Assembly: GCF_001638985.1 (NCBI RefSeq)
Contig: NW_017265150.1
Span: 682,001-746,000, forward strand
Direction: 5' to 3'
Source: Phycomyces blakesleeanus NRRL 1555(-)
Lineage: Eukaryota > Mucoromycota > Mucoromycetes > Mucorales > Phycomycetaceae
Length of the DNA stretch: 64,000 nt
The translations under genes and the position numbers were made by a program. The number at the start of each line of letters is the position of its first letter. The first letter of the stretch is position 1. Positions 41,852-53,482 of this stretch are shown in pieces. The notes beneath the pieces were generated by a model. That model did not search any database and was not told the DNA's origin. It was given only the letters and a program-made list of their open reading frames with translations.

Positions 41852-43834
41852 CACTACACTGTAGAAAAAAAAGTGCAAGTACTTACAGAAATAATTGCAT
41901 ATCTGCAAAATCCGTGTAACTTTGTAAAAATCATATCAATCTTACTAAATTTAGAGTGTTCTAAGCCCCTTTTAGAAGCTGTAGACCCGCAATTAATCTT
42001 TTTTTCATGTGTTAAACTCAGACGTCTATTTTAGGTGAGAAAAAAAAGATGACTGTTCTTTTTTGTTTACAATTTTGATCAATGTTACAAATATAGCCAA
42101 TCAATCAGATATATCATTAATTTGGATTTTCTGGTGATGCGCAATTTTAAATAAAATGATAATGACAATCAACTTCATTGAGTAATATCTGAATAAGATG
42201 AAAGGTTTATATACATTTATTAAAAAGAAAGAGGGAAAAAAAAGAAGAAAAAAAATTACTGGTTGTGGGTCGGCAAGGGCCAGACGATATGTCTAATGGC
42301 CCCGTCCTTAGTATCATGGACGAGGCCAGCCATCCCCTTGAAGGACTTCACATCCACTATCCTCATCTCGCCCTGCGAGCAGTTGCTTGACACAGGGAAG
42401 AGCATGCCTGGCAAGGGCCTGACATCGGAAAGACTCTCGGTGGCTGCAAAGAGCCTGGTCACTCCTTTGACAATGTGGGAAAAGAATTTGCGGACAAATC
42501 CATAACTTTCAAAAAACATAATTAAATTATGATTAATATCAACTTTTAACAATGTAGAATATAACTAACAACACTTACTCCCACATATGTTTGAGCACAA
42601 CAAGATTGTTAGCTTGAACATGTCTACTGTCAAAGGAGGACTGGACTCTGTAAACCACTGAGTCTTTCCACATCTTCGTGGTGCAAACCACTGAGTCTTG
42701 TTCCTCAAAGGAGGAAACTCCTTCTCCTGCCCAGAAAGGCAACAACTGTTGGACGAGGTCCTTCCATTCCATGCCAATGGTGTTGGCCAACTCGGCCATG
42801 CTATACCTGGTCAGACTGGACCACAGCTGAGGACCAGCAATATCATCACTTGCAACCTTGAAGTTGCTGGTCCTTCTGTCAGCTGGTCCAGTCCTGGCTG
42901 GACAGTTGCCGCGGCAGTGGCTGATGGCCGCCATCTGGAAAAGAACATTTTCCATGTTTTTTCCGGGCTCCTTCCTGGACTTGATCGCAGAGGTATAGGT
43001 ACCAATCGTGTATTCTATCGGACGGCAGCTGTAAGCCTGCAAAGGGCCCATTTCCCACAACATGAAACCAAGATGAACCAGCATGTGCTGGTTCATCACA
43101 AATATGTTGGATTTCAGCTTACCATCCGAAATCTTGCACCTCAGAAAGGAGTGCCAGTGGCCAATTGCCCTATAAAACTCATTAAAAACCGGATAGAAAT
43201 ATATATCTAAGCGACTTACTACTCCACGGCAACAATGTCGCTGGTGGTGATGCTCCATTGTTGGACAATGAAGCATGCCAGCACCAGGTCTCTCACGGCC
43301 TGCTTTGCATCTGCAAAGCAGAGGTGATTGATTACCATGGTTGGTACAATGAACAAGAGGAAGTCCATCCAATTGATGGTCTTCCTCTTGCCGTTCGATT
43401 CCTTCATTGACCTCCACGTACCAGTAAATGCCATTGGTATATCTGCCCTGGATGTGCTGACTGCTTTTTCGATGTCATCTAGGCTAACATCCAGGGCAAA
43501 GGGGTACTCAAGTCGTTGCAGGCGTTCTTGGAGGTGCATTCCATGGGATTTTCTGCCCAGGCCTGCAGTCCCAGGGCAGAATTTGCCACCAAGGGCTTGA
43601 TAGAGCTGATGCCCTGTTCCATGACCTAGGAGGTGCATCTCGTCCTGACCAAAGAAAGCAGAACTGGTGAGTGTGGGTAACTCTACAAAGGCATTGTATC
43701 TCCCACCACCAGGTCTCTAAAATGATGTTAGTGGTTTTTTCTTGATATTTCATAACTTACACTTCCTTTGGCTTTGTGAATGCTCCCTACATCCCTCATG
43801 GGGGTAGGACCCTCACTCTCCAGGAAGCACATGG
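41852..43834 (-). mobile_element. CACTA element, one end present, other end lost at an LTR
   Basis: The lower end begins CACTACACTGTAGAAAAAAA, the CACTA terminus, and lies directly inside the gypsy RT ('SGYHQV' region). The interior carries the C-terminal half of a CACTA-type transposase on the minus strand. At 43835 the element is cut by an LTR of family E. No second CACTA end is found nearby. Confidence 0.7.
42259..43830 (-). pseudogene. CACTA-type transposase, C-terminal half (DUF4218-like)
   Basis: Exons read from 43830 down: 'MCFLESEGPTPMRDVGSIHK'; 'RPGGGRYNAFVELPTLTSSA' 'FFGQDEMHLLGHGTGHQLYQ' with 'FALDVSLDDIEKAVSTSRAD' and 'INWMDFLLFIVPTMVINHLC' (to about 43219); then after an intron 'IGHWHSFLRCKISDGKLKSN', 'MNQHMLVHLGFMLWEMGPLQ' and 'YTSAIKSRKEPGKNMENVLF'; and a last exon (about 42505-42259) 'VRKFFSHIVKGVTRLFA'. 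The H..LVHL...GPL...E pattern is typical of the C-terminal DUF4218 region of Tnp2/CACTA transposases. The zinc-finger leader and catalytic centre are missing because the element is truncated at the LTR. This is a different subfamily from the 47-50 kb copy. Confidence 0.7.
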
Positions 43835-44225
43835 TGTTGTATCCAACATAATCGTAGATTCAAATAGAGCGCACAGACAATAAGACAAAGACATATTGAA
43901 TAAGCGACCAGTATCAATTATACATTATTTCTCACACTATCATTAAATAAAGAATATACCGATAACAAGGTCACACACCTTAGTCAACATCACTAATCAC
44001 TCAAACAAGAGCGTGGGTAATAACTTAACAATATATTATCTATGATATAAGAAAACAGACATCACATGATATACTCATATCATTATCCTAAATACACACG
44101 CAATGTCTATATAAACTCACATAGCAAATAGCAATAGAAGATCATCTCTCTTTTCATCAATAAACAAAGTCTCACCGTACTTCTCGTCTGCACTTTGTTT
44201 TTCTTTCTTTTCTAAAAATATAACA
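43835..44225 (+). repeat. LTR, family E, truncating the CACTA element
   Basis: Starts TGTTGTATCCAACATAATCG and ends ATATAACA; 391 bp. It is a relative of 34338-34740 with several indels. Flanks are CATGG and AACGT, so there is no matching duplication; DNA has been lost on one side. Confidence 0.85.
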
Positions 44226-44349
44226 AACGTTCTTTTAATAGAAAAGCATCAACAATTATAATTCCTAAAGAAGAGTCCTGCCATCCATAGCTGATATATC
44301 TAAAGATATGTATTACTCGTATAACTAATATATAAGTTAGTATATGTGC

Positions 44350-45431
44350 TGTGGTGATCCAGATACTTGGATGTTGGATTTATCACATATAAGAACATAT
44401 TCATATTGGGATAGTGTAGTAGCTATCATCTTGTCAGTATAATATATATATAAACAATTAAGTAATCAGGCCAATAATTATTACAGTTAGTACTGTAGAT
44501 AATATCTTAAAGATTGTTAAGATAATTATATCATACTGCCAGGTAAACTGTGTCAGAGCGATATGGAGCTAATTTAGTAGGAAGTCCTAAAGCTCTAGTG
44601 TAAAAGAGAAAAGAATAGCTAAAAGCTAAAGAAGTACAATTTATGACTTGATGTCATAATTGTAACACTGACACTAGTTAAGCAGTAAATACACTCTAAT
44701 AACCAAATATAGTAAAGGAAGAAAGCCTTAAGAAACTAAGACGTAATGACAAGAGCAGATTGTGTTTTCTTATAAAAAGGGACACTTTTTATTTATGAAT
44801 AAAGGACAACTGATATACAGTCTCAAAGTATTTCTATACATCTCTATTGTTGTAAATGAGTATTGACTACTGCTGTAATTGAGAATAAGTCTGAAGGAAA
44901 TAATATAAGGCCTCAGCTATTCCAGTCAAAGGTGTCTACCGATTACTTTATTATTTAACACACAGGTTTAGCATGCATGATAGTGATTATATTTCATATG
45001 ATGATATCACCATAATATGGGATACATCAGTGGATTATTATAAGCATAATTATAACTCATAAACACATTTACTTTCGATGTTAATACTTCATTGGGACTA
45101 CACACATTTATATAATTAATCATACATTAATTATCCCAAGATCACGTTGCTCTGATTAAGACTCAGATAGGATCGATTACCTGACCCCAGTCATATAATT
45201 TTCCCGATCCAAAATAATATAAATAGCAGTAGTAGTTCAGTGTAGGAACCTCGTCAAACTTTGATACAAAATCCTTTCTCAATAAACAAAACCTACACAA
45301 GTTCTCACGAATCTTCGTTCCTAATCTCAAATCTTCAATTCTTCCTCTTAAAAACTTCTTCAACTTCAACCACCACAACATCTATTATCAAATTTATTAT
45401 TTTTCTATTGTTTCGTACCTGAAATACCACA
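44350..45431 (+). repeat. LTR, family C, split by a younger LTR
   Basis: Starts TGTGGTGATCCAGATAC and ends GAAATACCACA. After removing the nested LTR and one TCTAT it is 544 bp and aligns with the solo LTR at 26940-27479 in inverted orientation. No matching target duplication is visible at its own ends (TGTGC/GTGTA). It sits right at the start of a CACTA leader exon (45434-45502). Confidence 0.85.
44848..45380 (+). repeat. Solo LTR, family A, nested in an LTR of family C
   Basis: 533 bp, TGTTGTAAATGAG...CCACAACA. TCTAT duplications lie at 44843-44847 and 45381-45385. Removing it restores the family C sequence tctctattatcaaat as seen, inverted, at 26970-27000. A tata-like box and pyrimidine tail near its end are consistent with LTR promoter/terminator functions. 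Confidence 0.95.
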
Positions 45432-45433
45432 GT

Positions 45434-45670
45434 GTATCCATTATAATTTTTAATGCACTCGGTACAATAGCACTCTTCAAAGTTTTGTTCGATAGAAGAC
45501 ATGACGTTTGTGTTTTTTTAATAATGAAATAAAAGGGAAACAGGTGTTACATTTATCTATTCACAAATACTTTATAGTAATAAATAAAATACCTTTTGTT
45601 GCTTGTTATATCCGAGCCAATAGAATGTAGTAAAAGCAGGTTTTTTTTATTTGAACACAAAAAGCGGTAC
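45434..45670 (-). pseudogene. CACTA transposase leader exon and promoter, relic
   Basis: From 45502 down: 'MSSIEQNFEECYCTECIKNY' 'NGYTVV', a CxC..C leader like 'MSSIPQLYNEKCYCAECSQN' at 47158 (+). The upstream DNA to 45670 is the inverted counterpart of 46990-47157. The exon is cut at 45431 by the LTR of family C. Confidence 0.6.
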
Positions 45671-45701
45671 TGAGATGAAATATACTCTACATATACACTA
45701 T

Positions 45702-46944
45702 CACTGAATTATTTCGGCACTAGTGTATTCAGGGGTGTTTTTCCAGTGATATGTCCTAGTGGTGTCCGCATCCATGCCACATTGATGATGGTGGCCTGTG
45801 ACATCCCAGCAGCAAGAAAGACAAGTGGGTTCACCTCGCACAACAGTACATGGGCATGTTACAAGTGCAACAGACATTTCCCTCGCTTGGAAAACGGTGT
45901 CAATATTGACTTTCGTGGGTTTGACTTCTCTCGGTGGGTGCTTCGTGACGGTGTAGAGAACAGGTTGCATGCTTAGGAGTGGGAAAGTGCTAGTACCCCC
46001 TCAGAAAGGCATCGAATGGAGGTCGAAATGGTGTTTGATGGTCGCAGTTGCATCGCCTTGGATACCTTGATCTAGTACGTGGAACGATCATCGATCCCAT
46101 GCATAATTTATTCCTGGGAACGCCTAAAAGATTGATGGATCGTTGGATCAAAGACGAAGACATTCAAGATGGCGATTTTGTGGCAATGCAGAAGACTGCA
46201 GAAACGATGATTGTGCCTGGTGAATACACCTCTTTGAACTCGAAAATAGGAAAGCAGTTTTCGTATATGAAGGCAGACGAGTGGAAGTCATGGGTGCTCG
46301 TATACTCGCCAGTTCTGTTGAAAGATGTTCTTGCAAAAGACAGATTCGAAAACTGGATTAACTTTGTTGATGCATGCCGCCTGTTGATCAAGCCAACGAT
46401 CACGTTCAATGAAGTCAACACTGCCCATCAGTTTCTTCAAACTTTTTGCACCAGATGTGACGAGCTGTACAACGCCGAAATCCTCACCTGTAATATGCAC
46501 CTACACCTCCATCTTCGTGATACAATTCGTGATTTTGGACCAGTGTACGGTTATTGGCTATTTGGGTTCGAGCGATTTAACGGGTTGTTAAAAAATTTGA
46601 AGACAAACAGGAAGATCGGGTTTGAAGAAACATTTATGAAGAAATTCATTGAAGATGTGCACAAAGACGATCTTGTCAACAGTTTCCTTCAGAGTACTCA
46701 CCAGACATCTGCATTTTCTCTCCTTACCAAACTCACTTATTCCTTTACACCCGCCACCATTCCATCCATCCGTCAACGTACCTTCCGCATACAGTCATTT
46801 GTCGAGGCTTCTGAAGATCCAAATGTACTTGTAAAAGGCAACGAACCTCTCCCTCCTTCCGCATTCCCTCTATCATTAAAATCCGCTACCACAATGATCG
46901 CACTGGAAAAAAGGGAGGAAATTCCAATGTGCACAGTTACCTGA
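45702..46944 (+). pseudogene. CACTA/Tnp2 transposase fragment, frameshifted
   Basis: Reads 'PSGVRIHATLMMVACDIPAA' 'RKTSGFTSHNST' with 'CYKCNRHFPRLENGVNIDF', then a stop and indels around 45975-46040, then a long open block (46048-46944): 'GTIIDPMHNLFLGTPKRLMD', 'DEWKSWVLVYSPVLLKDVL', 'CNMHLHLHLRDTIRDFGPVY' 'GYWLFGFERFNGLLKNLKTN'. This is a second copy of the corresponding part of the protein at 47964-50066, starting midway, so the 5' half has been deleted. The catalytic Asp residues of the middle of the protein (CDIPAARK; IDPMHN) and the FGFERFNG region are present. Confidence 0.85.
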
Positions 46945-47157
46945 TAACAATGGAAAATGTGGGGTCAATTTTCATCTCAGCAGGGTTTTCTTATGTTCAT
47001 GTTGAAAACGCAGTTTTGTTGTATTCTATTGGCTTGGATATAACTAGCACAAAGATTTTTTTTTTATTATTATAAAGGCCATAGTAAATAAAGTATATGT
47101 AGCACTTGTTTCCTTTTTCTCTTAATATTCAAAAACAAAACAAAACAAAAAACACCA

Positions 47158-50100
47158 TGTCCTCAATCCCCCAACTTTACAATGAAAAGTGCTATTGTGC
47201 TGAATGTAGTCAGAACGAACTAGGCTATAGTTTTGTTGCCAGAAGAGCTGCTTAGCGCCATAACAAAAGAGCAAGATTAGATGCTATAAGATGTGAAAGT
47301 GGTACGCAGTTTTTAGTATTATTGTATTAGATTTTATTTGGGTTTTTTGCAGTTTAAACAAAATAGCATTCTTTAATAGAATCTTCTCCCCAAAGAAATG
47401 CGATGGAGGTTGATGTTGAACGTAGAAAATATTAATTTGAATAAAAATAATGGAGCTTAACTAAGAAACATATTCTATATATAGCTATTCCAACCCGGCA
47501 ATATGGAACCACAGAAGAGGCGTATGGTCAGACCAGCTCACCTGTTTGGAAAGGTGCTTCAGAGTCTGACGATGATAATGTTTCGGTTGGGAATGAAGAG
47601 ATTCACAACAGTGAAAGCGATAGTGATGAGAGTGGTAATGCTGAGGAGAGCAGTGGTGATGATGAAAGCAGCAATGGCGAAGAAAGCGAAGATGATGATG
47701 AAGATGTTGTTGAGTTTGAAGTCGAGGAATTTCACTTGTTGATGAAGGTTGGTGCTGTGCTACTAAAAAATTGAAAAATGAAAATCTGAAAAAAAGGGGG
47801 GTGTTAATTTTTTTTTGCAATTTTTACACTAGATCCTTTTGCCACCCCCAATATGCCAGAGAACCCAGTGCACAGGTTCATTGCTACATTTGTGGTAATG
47901 TTCGCTTCCCGCTATGTGGTCAACAAGGGCGCTGTTGTCTTGATCTAGTTCATCAACAAGCTCTTGACGATTTACGAGCAGGATTTCCAACTGCCCTTGA
48001 GCCTTCCTGGTCTACAGCGCATGACAGGTTTCTCAGCCATGACCAAAGGCGTAAAGAAATTTGTTGTGTGTCAGGATTGCCACAAGGTGTACGAGGAAAG
48101 TGTATCTGCTCCTTCTCATTGTGATTTTGTGAAGCTTGGTGCGCGCTCGTCTTGTGGTTGTCAATTGATAAAATCATCGTCATCGGGTGCTTTGATAGCT
48201 AAGCGGTCATATGTGTACCAGTCTATCAAACAGACATTAAAGACGTTTTTCCTTCGCCCAGAGTTCGAAAAAAAAATCAGACATTGGAACCACGAGTTGA
48301 AGATGATGAATACCATGTGCGATATCTACGACGGAGCTATGTGGAAGGAGTTAAAAGACAAAGATGGCGTGCAATTCACCCAAGATTCACGTTCATTAAT
48401 GTTAACTATCAACATCGACTGGTTCCAGCCATTCGATAATGTATCTCACTCGTCTGGTGCAATTTATATTGCTATCAACAATCTTCCCCGGGACGAACGG
48501 TTTAAGCCAGAGAACGTCATTCTGGTTGGACTTATGCCAGGTACTAAGGAACCAAAGTCTGAAGAGATAAATCACTATCTCAAACCTTTGGTAGATGAGT
48601 TGGAGACGTTGTACGTGGGAATGAAGATTCCAACCTTCGAATGTCCCGGTGGAGTCAATGTTCGTGCAGCACTGCTGATGGTGGCCTGCGATATTCCAGC
48701 TGCTCGGAAAACAAGCGGGTTCACTTCTCACAACAGTACGTGCGCCTGCTACAAGTGCAACCACCAGTTCCCTCGTCTGCCAAATGGAATCAACGTCGAT
48801 TTTAGTGGATTTGTCTTTTCTCAATGGAATCTTCGTAATGGTGTAGAAAGCAGGTTGCATGCTGAGGAGTGGGAAAGTGCTAGTACCCCCTCAGAAAGGC
48901 ATCAGCTGGAGGTCGAAAATGGTGTTGGATGGTCGCAGTTGTATCGTCTTGGATACTTTGATCTAGTACGTGGAACGATCATTGATCCCATGCATAATCT
49001 TTTCCTGGGAACTCCAAAGAGGATGCTGGATTGGTGGATTGAGAAGAAGATTTCGAAAGACGATCTAGTCACAATGCAGAAGACAGCAGAGACAATAGTG
49101 ATTCCTGGCAAGTACACTGCTTTGACGAAGAGAATCGGCAAAGGGTTTTCGTACATGAAAGCAGGCGAGTGGAAGTCGTGGGTGCTCGTTTACTCTCCTG
49201 TTTTGTTGAAGGGCGTTATTCCGAATAATATGTTCAACAACTGGATCGACTACGTTGATGCATGTCGCCTATTGATAAAACCAACCATCACTTTCCTTGA
49301 ACTAAGCAACGCCCACACATTCATTGAAAGATTCTGTCAGAAATGCGAAACCACGTATCTAACCAAAATCCTCGCCTGTAACATGCACCTGCACCTCCAT
49401 CTTCACGATGTTATTCGTGATTTTGGACCAGTGTATGGTTATTGGCTCTTCGGGTTCGAGAGATTTAACGGTCTGTTAAAAAATATGAAAACAAACAGAA
49501 AAATTGGGTTTGAAGAAACCTATATGCGAAAATTTGTTGAAGACGTACACAAGGAAGACTATGTCAATGCTGTTCTTCGAGGTCCAAGCCAAGTCTCCTT
49601 CCGCCAATTCATTTTTAAACTTATGTCAACACCTATGCCAACATCTATGCCAACACCTATGCCAACCTCTATGTCAATTACCGCCCCTACCATCCGTCAA
49701 CGTACCTTACGTCTACAATCCTTTATTGATTATTCCGAAAATCCAGATCTTGTCATCAAAGGCAATGAGCCTTTCCCTCCTTCCGCCTTCCCACTCCTTA
49801 CAGCAGCATTAACACCAATGAGTAATATTCACTATCTTCATCTCTTTGAATATTATAAGACTGCATACCGAAATCAAGCATTGGTCCATTACGAAGAAGC
49901 TTCATCATCACCGTACTTTGTTGACAACCTGATAAATAAGCTTAAATCAGTAAACATTCTTGGCCAGACTTATAAAGGCCAGAATGAATCAGGACATCAT
50001 GGTTCCCTCATTCAAGCCAAATTTTATGGAAGTACAGGCCAGCGTGTACTCGCATACACAGGTTAAATTCAGTACTTTTTCACACATTCCTTTATCCCAC

Positions 50101-50346
50101 CACCTACCAACAATAACAATTGCCAATTCCGGCTTATGCATTATGATCAACATGTTTTTGCTTTCGTCAAATGGTTTATGCCAGCTGACAATCATTCTCG
50201 TTCACTTTAACATGTTAATATTTGTTATCCTACGTTCTCTCATGACAGCCATCAAAGCATATTGTCAGTGCATAGAATTTTGTTGCAAGTTGCTACAGCT
50301 GAGCATACAACACATCAAAATGTTAAAAAAATACTAGTCATTCCTT
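47158..50346 (+). pseudogene. CACTA/Tnp2-type transposase, nearly full length, few nonsense codons
   Basis: Exon 1 (47158-about 47300) encodes a Cys-pair leader ('KCYCAECSQNELGYSFVARR', with an in-frame TAG soon after). A second exon (about 47480-47752) is very acidic ('SESDSDESGNAEESSGDDES'). The third starts near 47845 ('VHRFIATFVVMFASRYVVNK'), has a TAG at about 47950, and is then open for 700 aa (47964-50066) with 'RSLMLTINIDWFQPFDNVSH', 'MVACDIPAARKTSGF', 'CACYKCNHQFPRL', 'GTIIDPMHNLFLGTPKRM' and 'YGYWLFGFERFNGLLKN', all Tnp2/CACTA landmarks. A repeat 'MPTSMPTPMPTSM' lies near its end. A TAA at 50064-50066 interrupts the frame, but conserved-looking sequence goes on ('IQYFFTHSFIPPPTNNNN') to about 50346. 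Confidence 0.85.
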
Positions 50347-50496
50347 TACCAAAAAAACACTATGCATAGAAATTAATAAAATTTATCTCTCCTTTTTAAA
50401 GAATCCAAGAGAAAAAGACAATTGTAGCATTCATGTTTCGCAATAAGTTTGTGTTTGTTGAAATTATAATGCGAAGGATGAAAGAGAATTTTTTTA

Positions 50497-51621
50497 TTAG
50501 AGCTTATCTCTGAAAGCCCACTGGGGAAGAGAGTACTTCAGTTGACTCGGGACTGCTAAATCAGCATCTCTGCCAAAGGTCTTCTTTGCCATCTGGCGCA
50601 CATTTAGGTTCAAGCATCTGAGCATGGCTTTGTTAACATGCTCCAGAAACTGATTGTACTAGATTACAATAAAAATATTATGTTTATTTTACTAAAAGAC
50701 AATAGATTGCATTTAACATTATTTATAAAAGTATTTACCTCATCGCTTCTCCAGAATGGACGCACTGTACAGAGCACACAATTGCCTGGAACTCCAGGTA
50801 TCTCATCCTTCGACTCATCCTCAGACATTGCTGCCTTGTTGATGAGCCCTTCGCAATCCTTTCCCATCAACGTATCAATGTCAGCCTTGTATATACTGTA
50901 GGCCAGCTCATGGCAGTCAAAGTTCTAATAACACACATTTATTAATATTACTCAATATTATTATTTTTATCAAAATACAACACAACATACAGTGGTTGCT
51001 CGACTTGCTCTCCTTGACCTTGATCTTCCTGCATCAAGGGCTGACGGCGACTTTCGTTCAGCAGAACATCTTCCACAAAAGTTAGTATAAATACTACTGT
51101 GGATTTCAGATGGCCTAAGCCTACCCGCAGCAAACTTTGGCTTCAGGTAAGCCATAAGTGCAAGTGTCAGTTCTTTATTAAGGGAACGATTGAAATGAAT
51201 TTCAGTATTCCAACTGGACTTGCTGTCATTTGCTGCAATCAAAGCTGCATCATTTGATCTGAATTTTGGATCCCTTAATCGGCTTCGGATAAGAGACTAT
51301 ATATTGTGTGAGATAGTATATTGATAAATTACTTGATAATGCTTTACTCACAAAAAGTCGATTGTAAACTTCTTGATTAACATCAGTAGAAGTGGCAGCG
51401 GGAGCAGAGGTAGGAGCAGAGGCGGGAGCAATCTCAAGAACATTATCAGAAGTTCCAGTAAGAGTATCCAGAACTTCTAAATCATCAGCGTTGCCTTTGA
51501 CAACGTAGCCAATTTTGGAATCCATATCCTTCAGGCTTTGCTGCATTGCATCTAATCTAGCAATCAGATCTGCGTGTTCTTTTGATGGACGGGGAGCAAG
51601 TGTACGATTGACTTTAGGCAT
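50497..51621 (-). CDS. Intact four-exon gene of unknown function beside the CACTA transposase
   Basis: Complement(join(50497..50658,50739..50924,50991..51296,51352..51621)) splices in frame with GT-AG introns (55, 66 and 80 nt) to a 307-aa protein. It begins 'MPKVNRTLAPRPSKEHADLI' with a short coiled coil ('ARLDAMQQSLKDMDSKIGYV'), then an Ala/Ser/Thr/Pro-rich linker. Exon 2 has 'WNTEIHFNRSLNKELTLALM' and an Arg-rich end; exon 3 'NFDCHELAYSIYKADIDTLM' and 'PGNCVLCTVRPFWRSDE'; exon 4 'YNQFLEHVNKAMLRCLNLNV' and ends 'LPQWAFRDKL'. I do not recognise a family. It is convergent with the Tnp2 gene and 150 bp from it, so it is probably the second gene of the same element (a DNA-binding or regulatory partner), but a host gene cannot be excluded. 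Confidence 0.75.
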
Positions 51622-52778
51622 TTTCTATAAATTAATAAAAAAACAAATAAGTATGAACTATCTATATTATGATTTAACATTATATATACAACATAGTGTT
51701 CTTTGTATATAAGAGTACTTGTAAAATATGGTCTTTTGTATGTATGTGAATGTGATTATATGTTTGAGTGTGAGTGTGAGTGTGAGTGTGAGTGTGAGTG
51801 TGAGTATTTGTAAAAGTGCGAGTGTAGCAAAGAAGCTAATTAATATTTTGAAAGAAAATATATTTATTGACAATAGAGATTGTTTCAAGAATAAATCTAA
51901 ATTGCTCTCTTACACAAGCTCTGTGTAAGATACAATGGAAATATTGCTTTTGGGTTTTATTTCATTACACTCTTTCAGTTTCTCTTGAGGGCAAGCATTT
52001 GTTTTGATTTCTTTATTACTTCTTTTGTAATTTTTATTTTTATTTGTATTTTTATTTTTATTTTTTTTCTCTTTGTCTCATTCTGGCTTGTCTTTCTCTT
52101 TTCTTTCTCTTTTCTCTCTCTTTTCAAGTTTTATTATATTTGGATATTTTAGTAAGTTATATTCTTTTTAAAAAGAGCTTCATCACAGATAACAAATAAG
52201 AATATTTATATATTTGGCTGCCATAGGCACTTGCTCCATCTTTCTATTCATCGTTTATTATATGTCAGGGTTTCTATGGTAAGGTGGCGTCTTTTTTTTC
52301 ATAAACAGCTAAAAAAAATACTGATACATTCTGTTGCCATAGACACTATCATTCTTTTTATTTCTGATGCATCCTCTTCACAATGTCCATCCCGATTAGC
52401 AAACGTTAGTAAGCATTGTCATCTAAAATTTTGCTGACTTTTTTATAGGCCGTGTCGCCAAAAACATACACTACAACTAAACATGGCAACCAACACGGTA
52501 ATATTTTATAGTTCTTTTTATTTATTACATTTTGTTTCAATATTTATGTAACAAAATATAACTTTTATTATAGATGAACTACCCTCTCTCAAACATTCTC
52601 TGCATCTAGAACTTCCATCTCATGCTACTGTCATTGACATGGTAAGACTTGTTTTTCTTTTATTCTCTTTATATGTACCGTAATATTATTACACTGTATA
52701 TTAATATAATACAATATTCTACAAGAGACTATATCGGCTCTTGACAAGAACTATCAAGGTTTACAAATACAACTGTTT
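51622..52778. other. Spacer with a (GAGTGT)n run and a hairpin
   Basis: A seven-unit hexanucleotide run lies at 51765-51805, and a near-perfect palindrome tcttacacaagctctgtgtaaga (in two parts) at 51908-51930. The region 52030-52140 is T-rich low complexity. Possible small exons at about 52453-52494 and 52576-52640 have splice-like borders ('DELPSLKHSLHLELPSHATV') but no recognised product. Confidence 0.4.
51765..51805. repeat. (GAGTGT)n hexanucleotide microsatellite
   Basis: About seven uninterrupted units. Confidence 0.95.
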
Positions 52779-53482
52779 AGGTGCTCATGGAGTGTCTAAT
52801 CGATTAGAATGTACCTTCCATAGTTAGAAGGTTACACAATTAGATATGGTAATTTATTTTTAACGTCCGTGTATTTTATCTCTGCTGTCTACGAGGTATT
52901 GAGACGGTGGGCGTGGTGGTTGGTGGCCGCCACACTGCGGAGAAAGTGAGAAGTGGCGAGAGGAGACTGAAGTGGATGTAGAGTAGGTAGACGAAGTTGG
53001 CAAAGGAGGCCATTATCAGAGGAAGTTTAGTGAAGGACAATAAAGTAACCTTTTTACCTCGTTAAAAACACTTTCCCATTTTTTATTCATTTTGACAACT
53101 GATTCCATCCCCATACGCCTAGTCATAAATATTATTTGACACCCCTAATTAAATACTGAGTGCAGTTCTATTGTCTTGAGAACGTTTCCTCTTAACTGTA
53201 GTTTATTGACCCTCGTTACCACGCCTCCAATTGGGAATACAACCCTTGCTAGCTAGTAACCCGGCCATAAACACTATTCAACTAGAGCGTTCTTCCTTAT
53301 AGTAGACTTGTAATTAGTTACACCTGCTCCCTCAAGTACCCTACGTGTCAGTATAAAATATTTTTTATTGCCATATATGGTTCAGATTTTGATTGCTATC
53401 AACACCCCTTTTGAGAGTCATTTTATTTTGCAACCATATCTTATTTTCACTCTCTTGTTCTTTCCATAACCCTTTTTTACTA

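Noticed and set aside
41462..45380. One full-length gypsy element between the two family A LTRs
   Set aside because: The LTRs are inverted to each other, the interval holds CACTA and other LTRs, and the second LTR has its own TCTAT duplication inside another LTR, so they are separate events.
51765..51805. Regular repeats that could suggest a CRISPR array or telomeric repeat
   Set aside because: Uninterrupted hexanucleotide units without spacers in a eukaryotic context; simple microsatellite.
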